Shown here piece by piece: positions 46,046-54,882 of a stretch of DNA of 64,000 nucleotides. The notes beneath the pieces were generated by a model. That model did no database searches. It was not told the DNA's origin and saw only the letters and a program-made list of their open reading frames with translations. Source of the stretch: Xanthomonas fragariae (GTDB taxonomy: Bacteria > Pseudomonadota > Gammaproteobacteria > Xanthomonadales > Xanthomonadaceae); NCBI RefSeq assembly GCF_017603965.1, contig NZ_CP071955.1:558001-622000 (forward strand). Reading direction: 5' to 3'. A program made the translations under genes and the position numbers. Position 1 is the stretch's first letter; each line of letters starts with the position of its first letter.

Positions 46046-46429
46046 ATGACGGCTAGCTTCGCATACTTGCGGCGATCCCTGTACGGCATCGCCTTTTTCA
46101 TGGTTCTTTCCTCTCCTGTCGCCGCCCAGGTGGCACCGGAGCTCACCGCCGCCGAACAGGCCGTGCAACGCGCCACCCAGGCCGATGCCGACCAATATGC
46201 CCCCGATCTGGTCAACCTGGCCCGCCAGGAACTGATGCAGGCCCAGCAGGCGCAACTGGACAAGCGCCAGCGCAAGCAGGTGCCACAGATCGCCTTGCGC
46301 GCAGCCGCCGATGCCGATTTGGCCAAGGCACGCAGCGAAGAAGCGGTGGTCGCCGCCCAGCTGGAACAGCGCCGCAAAGAAGTTGCGCAGCTGCAGAACA
46401 GCCTCAACACCGGGGAGAGTGGCCGATGA
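46046..46429 (+). CDS. DUF4398 domain-containing envelope protein
   Basis: 127 residues with a signal peptide (SLYGIAFFMVLSSPVAAQ) and a helical DUF4398 domain containing LTAAEQAVQRATQADADQYAP and ARQELMQAQQAQL. DUF4398 proteins are often paired with OmpA-like proteins, as here: the stop overlaps the next start by four bases. Divergent from pilU. Confidence 0.85.
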   Translation: MTASFAYLRRSLYGIAFFMVLSSPVAAQVAPELTAAEQAVQRATQADADQYAPDLVNLARQELMQAQQAQLDKRQRKQVPQIALRAAADADLAKARSEEAVVAAQLEQRRKEVAQLQNSLNTGESGR

Positions 46430-47316
46430 AACTGCATCCACTCCTCTATCTCGGTGTATTGAGCTTGGCCGCACTGCCGCCGCTGGCGATGGCCGCGAAG
46501 GACGACCCGCAGGCCGACACGCTTAACCGGCGCTTGGCTGCCCTGCAAAACGACCCGCAAGCCAACGAGTTGGCACGCTTCGAGCGGCTCCAGGCGCAGC
46601 AGAGCGTGGCTGCTCTGGCCGAAGCCAAGCGCCGCGACCGTGACGAACTGGTGTTCCTGGCCGATCGCCGGGTCGAAATCGCCGAGCTCACCGCCCGCAC
46701 CGCACTGGCACGACGCGAGCTGGAGCGGCTGGAAGGCACTCGCAACGATTTGCTGATCGAAGCCAGCCGCCGTGACGCCGCGCATGCGCGCCAGGAGGCT
46801 GAGCGGTTGCGCGTGCAGGCGCAGATCCAGGCCGAGGAGGCCGAGCGCATGCGTCAGGCTGCCGAACAGGAAACGTTGGCTCGCCAGGACGCGGAGCTGG
46901 CGCTGACCAGCGTGGCCGGCAAGCAGACCGCCAAGCTCAATGCGGCCCAGCAGAAAGCCGTGCAACTGGCGCACGAGGAAGCCGAACTGGTGTCCGGAGC
47001 CAAGTTGCCGTCCGCCAGGTTCGAACCCCGCGGCGAAGTGTTTTCGTTGGGCAGTGGTGCGTTCGGTGGCAAGGCTGCACTGTCCGGCGATGCGGCAGGG
47101 CAGGTCAAGGCGCTGGCCGAATATCTGAACATCGTCAAGAAAGGTCGGGTGAGCATCGTCGGCTTCGACAGCGATGCAGCCACTGCCAACAAGCGGGCCG
47201 AATCGGTCCGTGACGCTCTGGTCGCCGCTGGCGTTACCAGTGCGCGGCTACAGGTGATCGGTAGCAAGGCCGCCGCCAGCAAGACGCGCGCTGCCGATGT
47301 CGTTGTGTCGCCGTAA
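46426..47316 (+). CDS. OmpA-like envelope protein with coiled coil
   Basis: 296 residues: a signal peptide (HPLLYLGVLSLAALPPLAMAA), a long charged coiled coil (about 25-185, rich in Arg, Glu, Ala and Gln), and a C-terminal OmpA-like peptidoglycan-binding fold (about 200-296) with LAEYLNIVKKGRVSIVGFDS and NKRAESVRDALVAAGV. Coupled translation with the DUF4398 gene points to a shared cell-envelope role. Confidence 0.85.
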   Translation: MKLHPLLYLGVLSLAALPPLAMAAKDDPQADTLNRRLAALQNDPQANELARFERLQAQQSVAALAEAKRRDRDELVFLADRRVEIAELTARTALARRELERLEGTRNDLLIEASRRDAAHARQEAERLRVQAQIQAEEAERMRQAAEQETLARQDAELALTSVAGKQTAKLNAAQQKAVQLAHEEAELVSGAKLPSARFEPRGEVFSLGSGAFGGKAALSGDAAGQVKALAEYLNIVKKGRVSIVGFDSDAATANKRAESVRDALVAAGVTSARLQVIGSKAAASKTRAADVVVSP

Positions 47317-47452
47317 CGCAAGTGGTTGGAAGTTAAGGCCTTTTAACCCGGACATGACGCCTGGTTGAACCCCGGTCACTGATTGACGCAGCGGACGGCA
47401 AAAGCCCCGTTCTGGCCTTGAACCCCCTCCGCGACCGGCGTAGGGTCGTATT

Positions 47453-47645
47453 CCTGGGCAGCACACCCGTTGCCTGGAAGTACGGAGGGCCGGGCCAGTG
47501 ACGCAAGCGCACGCATTCACGCAATTGGGTGAGAAAACCGGTGTTTCAGCCCGCGCGTCTGCTGTTGTAGTTTTGGCTGTTGTGACGCCCGGGTCTTCCA
47601 TCCCGAAGCAGCGCCCCGTCCCCCAAGCGGCCGGGGCGTTCTTGT
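47453..47645 (+). ncRNA. Candidate structured small RNA
   Basis: About 190 bases starting after a plausible promoter and ending in a GC-rich hairpin with a T-rich tail. Long-range pairing is visible: GGAAG and CCGGGC near 47480-47502 match GCCCGG and CTTCC near 47587-47598. No Rfam family is recognised by eye; a leader of the DUF465 gene is the alternative. Confidence 0.3.
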
Positions 47646-47647
47646 TT
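47612..47647 (+). terminator. Rho-independent terminator before the DUF465 gene
   Basis: CGCCCCG at 47612-47618 pairs with CGGGGCG at 47632-47638, followed by TTCTTGTTT. It ends transcription 30 bases ahead of the next gene, or serves as an attenuator. Confidence 0.7.
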
Positions 47648-47673
47648 CAATTGTATAAGAAGGAGGTAATGCC

Positions 47674-47892
47674 ATGTTCGAAGGGCAACCGCAGACCGAA
47701 ATCGACGCATTGGTCAAGTCCGATCCCGAGTTCAAGCAGCTGTACCAACGCCACAAGCTTTTGAACAAGAAATGCATGGATGCCGAACTTGGCGTGCTCC
47801 CCATCGATGACGTGACCTTGGGCCAGATGAAACGCGAAAAATTGCAGGCCAAAGAAAAGCTCACCCGGATGTACGACCAGCTCACGCACTGA
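47674..47892 (+). CDS. DUF465 (YdcH-like) small protein
   Basis: A 72-residue helical protein of the DUF465 family: EIDALVKSDPEFKQLYQRHKLLNKK and KREKLQAKEKLTRMYDQL. Strong ribosome site (AAGGAGG). The role of this widespread family is unknown. Followed by a strong terminator. Confidence 0.9.
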   Translation: MFEGQPQTEIDALVKSDPEFKQLYQRHKLLNKKCMDAELGVLPIDDVTLGQMKREKLQAKEKLTRMYDQLTH

Positions 47893-47923
47893 TCTTTCCC
47901 CACCGTCAGAACAAGTTCACCGT

Positions 47924-47977
47924 CGCGGGCGGTGGCAGCCTCCTCGTCGGCTAGCCACCGTCCGCGTCTTTACTTTT
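47924..47977 (+). terminator. Rho-independent terminator after the DUF465 gene
   Basis: CGCGGGCGGTGGC (47924-47936) pairs with GCCACCGTCCGCG (47954-47966) with one mismatch, followed by TCTTTACTTTTT. Confidence 0.85.
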
Positions 47978-48033
47978 TGGGGCCTTTCGAGCACCTGATT
48001 GAGTACGCTCGTTCATAGGCGGGCGCAATCGCT

Positions 48034-48183
48034 TTAAGAGCGGCTAACAAAACGACTGCGCTCACCGCCAGGCGGGCGCGGCCGGTGCTCGGAATCGGCA
48101 TGTACCACGCGTACACTGCCGTTCCTCTGCGCCGTCCGCACCCACCTGACGACTGCTCGCTACGTTGTGTTAGCCGCTCTAAG
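48034..48183 (+). repeat. MITE-like palindromic element, copy 3 (complete)
   Basis: 150 bases with terminal inverted repeats TTAAGAGCGGCTAACAAAAC and GTTGTGTTAGCCGCTCTAA. The core sequence matches copy 2 in the same orientation over its whole length with few differences. It lies between the DUF465 terminator and the cystathionine beta-synthase gene. Confidence 0.85.
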
Positions 48184-48258
48184 TCTGAATGAGCATTCCC
48201 TAGCCGTTCGTCGGATAATGGGCGCCTTAGCCCTGTGCGACGCAGTGACGACACCCCG

Positions 48259-49629
48259 ATGGCGATCCATTCCTCCGTACTCGAACTGATCGGCAACACG
48301 CCGATCGTCAAGGCACAGCACCTAGACACCGGCGTCTGCGAACTGTTTCTCAAGCTGGAGGCGGCCAACCCCGGTGGATCGATCAAGGACCGTATCGGTC
48401 TGTCGATGATTGAAGCAGCCGAACAGCGCGGCGATCTGAAGCCTGGCACGACGCTGGTCGAAGGTACTGCCGGTAACACCGGCCTGGGTCTGGCGCTGGT
48501 CGCGCAGCAGAAGGGCTACCAGCTGATCCTGGTAGTGCCGGACAAAATGAGCCGCGAGAAGATCTTCAACCTCAAAGCCATGGGCGCCCAAGTGGTGATG
48601 ACCCGTTCGGACGTGGCCAAGGGTCACCCGGAGTACTACCAGGATCTGGCCGCCAAGATTGCATCCGAAACGCCCGGCGCCTACTTCATCAACCAGTTCG
48701 GCAACCCCGACAACCCGGCCGCGCACCAATTCGGCACCGGCCCTGAGATCCTGGCGCAGATGGACGGTCAACTGGACGCGATCGTGTTCGGCTGTGGCAG
48801 TTCCGGCACCATGACCGGCCTGTCGCGCGCCTTCGCTACCGCTTCGCCGCACACCGAATTGGTATTGGCCGACCCGGTCGGCTCGATCCTGACTCATTAC
48901 ATCGAAGAAGGCACGGTCAGCGAAAAGTCCGGTAGCTGGCTGGTCGAAGGTATCGGTGAGGATTTTCTGCCGGATATCTCCGACTTCTCGCGCGTCAAGA
49001 AGGCGTATTCGATCAGCGATGCCGAAAGCTTCCACACCGCGCGCGAGCTGCTGGCCAAGGAGGGTATCCTCGGCGGCTCGTCCACCGGCACCCTGCTGGC
49101 TGCCGCGCTGAAGTATTGCCGAGAACAGACCACGCCCAAGCGCGTGCTGGTGTTCGTCTGCGATACCGGCAACAAGTACCTGTCCAAGATGTACAACGAC
49201 TACTGGATGCTGGACAACGGCTTCCTGGAGCGCCCGCAGTACGGCGATCTGCGCGACCTGATCCTGCGCCCATACAACAAACGCGACACCGTGGTGGTCG
49301 GCCCCAAGGATCTGCTGACCACCGCCTACCAGCGCATGAAGCTGTACGACGTCTCGCAATTGCCGGTGATCGACGACGGCGAGCTGGTCGGCATCGTCGA
49401 CGAAAGCGATGTGCTGCTGCATGTGTACGGCGACGAAGCGCGCTTCCGCGACCCGATTTCCACCGCCATGGTCAGCAAGCTCGATCGTCTGGATCTTGCA
49501 TCCCCGATCGAAGCGCTGCTTCCGGTGTTCGACCGCGGCCAGGTTGCCATCGTGATGGACGGCAATCAGTTCCTCGGTCTGATCACCCGCATCGACTTAC
49601 TCAACTACCTGCGCCGCCGCGTGCAGTGA
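48259..49629 (+). CDS. cbs: Cystathionine beta-synthase
   Basis: PLP enzyme joining serine and homocysteine to cystathionine. The 456-residue protein has a fold-type II catalytic domain with Lys43 in GGSIKDR, EGTAGNTGLGL and GGSSTG, then a C-terminal pair of CBS (Bateman) motifs from about 340 (LPVIDDGELVGIVDESDVLL, QFLGLITRIDLLNYL). The start at 48259 gives the family N-terminus; an upstream in-frame start would add eight residues. With the next gene it forms a reverse transsulfuration pair. Confidence 0.93.
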   Translation: MAIHSSVLELIGNTPIVKAQHLDTGVCELFLKLEAANPGGSIKDRIGLSMIEAAEQRGDLKPGTTLVEGTAGNTGLGLALVAQQKGYQLILVVPDKMSREKIFNLKAMGAQVVMTRSDVAKGHPEYYQDLAAKIASETPGAYFINQFGNPDNPAAHQFGTGPEILAQMDGQLDAIVFGCGSSGTMTGLSRAFATASPHTELVLADPVGSILTHYIEEGTVSEKSGSWLVEGIGEDFLPDISDFSRVKKAYSISDAESFHTARELLAKEGILGGSSTGTLLAAALKYCREQTTPKRVLVFVCDTGNKYLSKMYNDYWMLDNGFLERPQYGDLRDLILRPYNKRDTVVVGPKDLLTTAYQRMKLYDVSQLPVIDDGELVGIVDESDVLLHVYGDEARFRDPISTAMVSKLDRLDLASPIEALLPVFDRGQVAIVMDGNQFLGLITRIDLLNYLRRRVQ

Positions 49630-49718
49630 TCGCGCAGTGCCACACGCCTGGATAAGACGCGCGGCACCGGCCATTCAGACCTGCTTGTTACAATCCGCCA
49701 CTTTTTCCGGGAAGCTCC

Positions 49719-50915
49719 ATGTCCAATCGCACCACCACCAGCCACGACGGCGAGCGCGAACTTTCGCCCGCAACGCTGGCGATCCATGGAGGGCAGTCGC
49801 CGGATCCCAGCACCGGCGCAGTGATGCCGCCGATCTACGCGACGTCCACCTATGCCCAGTCCAGCCCGGGTGAGCATCAGGGCTTCGAGTATTCGCGTAC
49901 CCACAATCCCACGCGTTTCGCCTATGAGCGCTGCGTGGCTACGCTGGAAGGCGGCACGCGCGCATTCGCGTTCGCCTCCGGCATGGCCGCCACCTCCACG
50001 GTGATGGAATTGCTGGATGCCGGCAGCCACGTGGTGGCGATGGACGACCTGTATGGCGGCACCTTCCGCCTGTTCGAGCGCGTGCGTCGCCGCACCGCTG
50101 GCCTGGATTTCAGCTTCGTCGACCTGACCGACCCGGCCGCCTTCGAAGCGGCGATCCGCCCTGAAACCAAGATGGTGTGGATCGAAACCCCAACCAACCC
50201 GATGCTCAAGCTGGTCGACATCGCCGCTATTGCCGCCATTGCGCGCCAGCACGGCCTGCCGATCGTGGTCGACAACACCTTCGCCTCGCCGATGCTGCAA
50301 CGCCCGCTCAGCCTGGGCGCCGATATCGTCGTGCACTCGGCCACCAAGTACCTCAACGGCCACTCGGACATGGTCGGCGGCATTGCAGTGGTGGGCGACA
50401 ACGCCGAGTTGGCCGAACAACTGGGGTTCCTCCAGAACTCCATTGGCGGCGTGCAAGGACCCTTCGACAGCTTCCTGGCCCTGCGCGGCCTCAAGACCCT
50501 GCCGCTGCGCATGCGCGCGCATTGCGAGAACGCCCTGGCGCTGGCGCAATGGCTGGAAACCCACCCCGCAATCGAAAAAGTGATCTACCCCGGCCTGGCC
50601 TCGCACCCGCAGCACGCACTGGCCAAACGCCAGATGTCCGGTTTCGGCGGCATCGTCTCGATCGTCCTCAAGGGCGGGTTTGATGCGGCGAAGCGTTTTT
50701 GCGAGAAGACCAAACTCTTCACCCTGGCCGAATCGCTAGGTGGCGTGGAGAGTCTGGTGAATCATCCCGCCGTTATGACGCACGCCTCGATTCCTGTGGC
50801 TCGCCGCGAACAGCTTGGCATCAGCGATGCGCTGGTGCGGCTGAGTGTGGGGGTTGAGGATGTGGGGGATTTGCAGGGGGATTTGGAGCGGGCGCTTGGC
50901 GGTACTTCTTCATGA
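49719..50915 (+). CDS. metB: Cystathionine gamma-lyase/synthase (Cys/Met metabolism PLP enzyme)
   Basis: 398-residue fold-type I PLP enzyme. The Schiff-base lysine is Lys210 in HSATKYLNGHSD, with YSRTHNPTR and DNTFASP as conserved active-site segments. Both gamma-synthase (metB) and gamma-lyase activity are possible; linkage to cbs favours the lyase, though Xanthomonas LPS-locus papers call this flanking gene metB. Its last four bases overlap the start of wzm, so the O-antigen exporter begins inside its stop region. Confidence 0.9.
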   Translation: MSNRTTTSHDGERELSPATLAIHGGQSPDPSTGAVMPPIYATSTYAQSSPGEHQGFEYSRTHNPTRFAYERCVATLEGGTRAFAFASGMAATSTVMELLDAGSHVVAMDDLYGGTFRLFERVRRRTAGLDFSFVDLTDPAAFEAAIRPETKMVWIETPTNPMLKLVDIAAIAAIARQHGLPIVVDNTFASPMLQRPLSLGADIVVHSATKYLNGHSDMVGGIAVVGDNAELAEQLGFLQNSIGGVQGPFDSFLALRGLKTLPLRMRAHCENALALAQWLETHPAIEKVIYPGLASHPQHALAKRQMSGFGGIVSIVLKGGFDAAKRFCEKTKLFTLAESLGGVESLVNHPAVMTHASIPVARREQLGISDALVRLSVGVEDVGDLQGDLERALGGTSS

Positions 50916-51751
50916 ATCAAATGATCTCCTCTTCCATCGCTGCGTCGGGTTCGCCGACCTCCATGTTGCGCAGCTTCGTCGGCAATCGCGTCCTCATCTA
51001 CCAGCTAGCTAAACGAGAAGTCATCAGTCGTTATCGTGGCTCGTTGATGGGTCTTGCCTGGTCGTTTTTTAACCCACTGCTGATGCTGGCGGTCTACACC
51101 TTTGTGTTTTCGGTTGTCTTCAACGCGCGCTGGGGTGTGGAGACGTCGAACAAGGGCGACTTCGCCATCATTCTGTTCGTTGGTATCTTGGTGCACGGCA
51201 TTTTTGCCGAATGCGTGAACCGCGCTCCCAGCCTGATCGTCGGTAACGCAAGCTACGTCAAGCGCGTGGTGTTTCCGTTGGAGACGCTTCCATGGGTAGC
51301 AATGGGAGCAGCACTGTTCCATGCATTGGTGTCGCTGGCTGTGCTGCTGCTTGCACAGTTGTTTATCCGTGGGGTCTTGCCGATGACGGTGGTGTACCTC
51401 CCGTTGGTACTGTTCCCACTGGTGATGCTGACGATGGGTTTGGCCTGGATGCTGTCCGCGCTCGGCGTATTCGTACGTGACATCGGACAAATGACCGGAA
51501 TCTTGACCACGATCCTGTTGTTCCTGGCGCCGGTTTTCTACCCAGTGACCTCGTTGCCCGAGGGTATCCGCAAGTGGATCTACCTCAACCCGCTCACTTT
51601 CATCATTGAACAGTCGCGAAATGTATTGATATGGGGCCTTCCGCCTGATTTCGCTGGGTTGGGTAAATACACCGTCTTTGCTGCGTTTTTTGCCTGGTTT
51701 GGCTATTTGTGCTTTCAGAAGCTGCGCCGAGGATTTGCCGATGTCATCTAA
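50912..51751 (+). CDS. wzm: O-antigen ABC transporter permease Wzm
   Basis: Inner-membrane permease (279 residues, six predicted helices) of the ABC-2 type that exports undecaprenyl-linked O-polysaccharide. Family features are QLAKREVISRYRGSLMGLAW at 31-50 and VKRVVFPLETLP in the middle. It overlaps metB by four bases and the ATPase gene by 11 bases, indicating tight translational coupling. This is the first gene of the LPS locus. Confidence 0.95.
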   Translation: MNQMISSSIAASGSPTSMLRSFVGNRVLIYQLAKREVISRYRGSLMGLAWSFFNPLLMLAVYTFVFSVVFNARWGVETSNKGDFAIILFVGILVHGIFAECVNRAPSLIVGNASYVKRVVFPLETLPWVAMGAALFHALVSLAVLLLAQLFIRGVLPMTVVYLPLVLFPLVMLTMGLAWMLSALGVFVRDIGQMTGILTTILLFLAPVFYPVTSLPEGIRKWIYLNPLTFIIEQSRNVLIWGLPPDFAGLGKYTVFAAFFAWFGYLCFQKLRRGFADVI

Positions 51752-53105
51752 GCAATCAGTCCAAAGCGAAGCAGAGCTGGCTATCCGTGTATCGGATGTC
51801 ACCAAGTGTTTCCAGGTCTACTCGCAGCCGCAGGATCGGCTCAAACAGGCAATTTTGCCGCGTCTGTCGCGCTTCCTGGGCAAGCCCGGTCATACCCACT
51901 ATCGAGAGTTCTGGGCGCTGAAAGGCGTCAACTTCGAAGTGCGCCGTGGCGACACGGTGGGCATCATCGGGCGCAACGGTTCCGGTAAATCCACCCTGCT
52001 GCAGATCATCTGCGGCACCTTGCAGCCAACCACTGGCGAAGTCGCCGTGCGCGGGCGTATTGCAGCGTTGTTGGAACTCGGCGCGGGTTTCAACCCTGAA
52101 TTCACCGGGCGCGAGAATGTGTACATGAGCGCCTCGATCCTCGGCCTGACGCGCGAGGATATCGATCGCAAATACGATGACATCGTCGCATTCGCCGACA
52201 TTGGCGACTTTCTCGAACAGCCGGTCAAAACCTATTCCAGCGGCATGTATGTGCGACTGGCATTCGCGGTGATTGCTCACGTCGATGCCGATATTTTGGT
52301 GATCGACGAAGCGCTCGCGGTAGGTGATGCCATCTTTGTGCAGAAATGCATGCGCTTCCTGCGCAAGTTCCGCGAGAACGGCACGCTGCTGTTCGTCAGC
52401 CATGACACGTCCTCGGTACTGAATTTCTGCCAGAGCGCGGTGTGGCTCGATCGTGGTGAAATGCGGATGCACGGTACGGCGCAGGAAACATGCAATGTGT
52501 ATATTGAGTACTGCTCCCAGGAAGTGTATGGCGACACGGTCAAGCTACAGTCGCGGCAGGCAGGGAAGAGCGAGCCAAAGGCACCGCCGGCAGTCCGTAT
52601 TGAGAAGGACCTGAAGGTTGAGCTCTTCGACAACGTTGCCAACTCGGGTGGATGGCAATCTGGCGTTGCCAGCATCGACTCGGTGACCCTGTGCAATGAT
52701 CAGGGCGAACCTTTCACTTCTTTTTCCGGTGGCGAAGATGTCTTGTTGAAGGTGCGGGCCACTGCCTACCAACCGCTGCAGAGTCCGCTGATTGGGTTTT
52801 TTGTCAAGGATCGGCTTGGACAATCGTTGTTCGGCGAACACACCTATACCTATGTGCAGCCGCCCATGCAGGTAGAGGCTGATACCGGCCTGGAGGCATC
52901 ATTCCGTTTTACTCTGCCACTTCTGCCCAACGGCGAGTACTCCATGACGGTCTCTATTGCCGATGGCGATCCATACGCCAATACCCAGCACGCCTGGTTG
53001 CATGATGCGGTATTGATTCGTGTCGCCTCGCCGCGTTTGCGCTATGGGTTGGTGGGTATCCCGTTCGATGAGGTAACGATGAAACGGACGGATGCAAGAT
53101 CATGA
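51741..53105 (+). CDS. wzt: O-antigen ABC transporter ATPase Wzt with C-terminal glycan-binding domain
   Basis: 454 residues. ATPase domain: Walker A GRNGSGKS at 77-84, signature YSSGMYVRLAFA and Walker B ILVIDEALAVGD. From about residue 290 a separate Wzt C-terminal beta-sandwich domain follows (ending YGLVGIPFDEV), which in known systems binds the terminally modified end of the finished O-chain. This predicts a chain with a non-reducing terminal cap; candidate cap enzymes are the next two genes. The start at 51741 follows the wzm frame and lies 11 bases inside wzm. Confidence 0.95.
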   Translation: MSSKQSVQSEAELAIRVSDVTKCFQVYSQPQDRLKQAILPRLSRFLGKPGHTHYREFWALKGVNFEVRRGDTVGIIGRNGSGKSTLLQIICGTLQPTTGEVAVRGRIAALLELGAGFNPEFTGRENVYMSASILGLTREDIDRKYDDIVAFADIGDFLEQPVKTYSSGMYVRLAFAVIAHVDADILVIDEALAVGDAIFVQKCMRFLRKFRENGTLLFVSHDTSSVLNFCQSAVWLDRGEMRMHGTAQETCNVYIEYCSQEVYGDTVKLQSRQAGKSEPKAPPAVRIEKDLKVELFDNVANSGGWQSGVASIDSVTLCNDQGEPFTSFSGGEDVLLKVRATAYQPLQSPLIGFFVKDRLGQSLFGEHTYTYVQPPMQVEADTGLEASFRFTLPLLPNGEYSMTVSIADGDPYANTQHAWLHDAVLIRVASPRLRYGLVGIPFDEVTMKRTDARS

Positions 53106-53731
53106 GCAGCGTAGCTGCTCTGCCGTCGGTGACGGAGCGTCACGGATTCATTCCTCCATTGTTGACTGACGACCCGCGCATTTCCGTTGGTCGCTTCACT
53201 TACGGAAATCCACAATTCAAGTTGTGGAGCGAGGGTGAGCGCATTGATGTCGGTGCATTTTGTTCGATAGCCGATGGTGTGCTCATCTTTGGCGGTGGCG
53301 AGCATCGCCTGGATTGGGTTACCACGTATCCGCTACGGATCGCACTGAACTCCCCGGGCGCAGGGCAGGACGGACATCCGCACACGAAAGGCCCCACCGT
53401 CATCGGTAACGATGTCTGGATCGGGCATGGCGCCATGGTGGTTTCCGGCGTCGCTGTAGGTGATGGTGCGTGCATCGGGGCTGGCGCAGTCGTCAGCAAG
53501 GATGTGCCGCCTTATGCCGTTGTCGCGGGTAATCCGGCGCGTGTAGTGCGCATGCGCTTCGACGAACAGGTCATCGCGCAACTGCTGAAGATTCGCTGGT
53601 GGCAATGGCCGATCGAAAAGATCCGTGCATTCGAATCCCTTCTCTGCGCTGACGATATCAGCGCGTTTCTCGCTGCTGCCGTCTCGCAGAGTGACGAGTC
53701 CACTTCTCCTTTGGCCAATCAGACCGTTTGA
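53102..53731 (+). CDS. Xenobiotic-acyltransferase-type acetyltransferase (CatB-like)
   Basis: 209 residues of left-handed beta-helix O-acetyltransferase type. Hexapeptide repeats VIGNDVWIGHGAMVVSGV and GDGACIGAGAVVSKDVPPYA carry the catalytic His (in WIGHGA) and the PxYAVVAGNPA motif. In an O-antigen locus it most likely acetylates a sugar residue. Start overlaps wzt by four bases and stop overlaps the next start by one (TGATG), so translation is coupled along the operon. Confidence 0.9.
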   Translation: MSSVAALPSVTERHGFIPPLLTDDPRISVGRFTYGNPQFKLWSEGERIDVGAFCSIADGVLIFGGGEHRLDWVTTYPLRIALNSPGAGQDGHPHTKGPTVIGNDVWIGHGAMVVSGVAVGDGACIGAGAVVSKDVPPYAVVAGNPARVVRMRFDEQVIAQLLKIRWWQWPIEKIRAFESLLCADDISAFLAAAVSQSDESTSPLANQTV

Positions 53732-54822
53732 TGATCGACTTTTCACTATCTCCCAGTATGTTGATCGCTCCGCGATCGGTCCCTTTCAGCGCATGGCTGG
53801 GGCATGTCCCGTTCGCGTCGTGGCTTGTTGAGCAGCTTCGGCCGCGGTCGATCGTGGAGCTGGGGACGCATAGTGGTGCATCTTTCCTTGCCTTCTGTCA
53901 GGCGGTCGAGGAGCAGGAACTCACCTCGCGCGTGTTTGCAGTCGATAGCTGGGAAGGCGACGAACACGCCGGCTTCTATGGCGACGACATTTACAACGAG
54001 CTACGTGGTTATCAGCAGCGCAACTACCCCGGTATCTCCGAAATGCTGCGGATGCGCTTCAACGAAGCGCTGGAATACTTTGCTGACGACTCGATCGACT
54101 TGTTGCACATCGATGGGTTACACACCTATGAAGCGGTGCGCGAAGATTTCGAGACGTGGTTGCCAAAGCTTACCAGTTGTGGTGTTGTGCTATTTCACGA
54201 CACCTGTGTGCGCGAGCGTGGTTTTGGAGTCTGGCAGTACTGGGCCGAAATCAGCCAGCAATATCCTGCATTCGAATTTACCCACACTTATGGGCTTGGT
54301 GTGCTGCTGGTTGGCGAACAACGTAATCCAGCTCTATTAGAGCTTGCCGACACCGCTTCGGCGGGTGCGTTCGCACCGATTAATCGCTTGTTCGACGTGC
54401 TTGGGCGCAATGTCAAGAATATCGAGGAGCTTGAGCGCGTCTATGCAGGTCTGGCCGATGCGCGTGGTCAGGTTATGCATCTGACTCAGCAAGGGCAGAT
54501 GCAGCAGCAGCACGTACAACACTTGGAGCAGCAGGCACAGCAGCTGCAGCAGCAATTTCAGCAGCTGGAGCAGCAGGCTCAGCAACACCTCCATGACCTG
54601 GAACGGCAGTCCCAGCAACACGCGTTGCATGTCCAGCAATTGGAGCAGCAGGTTCAGCAGCTTTCACAGGACTCCGCGGCGTCTGCAGAGCTGCAGCGGG
54701 CAGTTGCCGAGGAGCGCGCACAAGCGCTGAATGCAATCAAGGCGTTAGTGGTGCCACGTTTGGAGAGTAGTGAGCAAAAACTCGACAAGGTGTTGCTGCA
54801 ACAACGTTGGTGGCGCCGTTGA
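53731..54822 (+). CDS. SAM methyltransferase with C-terminal Gln-rich coiled coil
   Basis: 363 residues in two parts. Residues about 20-235 are a class I methyltransferase (Methyltransf_24 type): motif I IVELGTHSGASF at 41-52, then VDSWEGDEHAG and DLLHIDGLHTYEAVREDFE. Residues about 246-315 form a long coiled coil of heptads rich in Gln and Leu (LEQQAQQ and LQQQFQQ type), followed by a basic end. Position between the exporter/acetyltransferase and the sugar genes suggests it methylates the O-chain end. ATG at 53731; a TTG three bases upstream is unlikely. Confidence 0.85.
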   Translation: MIDFSLSPSMLIAPRSVPFSAWLGHVPFASWLVEQLRPRSIVELGTHSGASFLAFCQAVEEQELTSRVFAVDSWEGDEHAGFYGDDIYNELRGYQQRNYPGISEMLRMRFNEALEYFADDSIDLLHIDGLHTYEAVREDFETWLPKLTSCGVVLFHDTCVRERGFGVWQYWAEISQQYPAFEFTHTYGLGVLLVGEQRNPALLELADTASAGAFAPINRLFDVLGRNVKNIEELERVYAGLADARGQVMHLTQQGQMQQQHVQHLEQQAQQLQQQFQQLEQQAQQHLHDLERQSQQHALHVQQLEQQVQQLSQDSAASAELQRAVAEERAQALNAIKALVVPRLESSEQKLDKVLLQQRWWRR

Positions 54823-54882
54823 TTGGCAACTGAATTCACGCCATGTGCCTTGGCCGTAAGGTTGTTGCCAAGAGCACAAAAA

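Larger units (their letters stand above)
47317..47673 (+). other. 357-bp region with a candidate small RNA and terminator
   Basis: No protein is supported. A possible promoter (TTGAAC at 47418, TAGGGT at 47441, 17-base spacer) precedes structured sequence, which ends in the terminator at 47612-47647. The right end carries the ribosome site AAGGAGG of the DUF465 gene. Confidence 0.5.

Noticed and set aside
47453..47645. 6S RNA
   Set aside because: Length and a GGGCCAGT string recall 6S RNA, but the closing-stem layout and usual neighbours (zapA, ygfA) are absent; kept only as an unassigned candidate RNA.
47970..48479. Minus-strand open frame through repeat copy 3 into cbs
   Set aside because: It is a repeat-derived frame sharing STGRARLAVS with the other copies; it is not a real gene.
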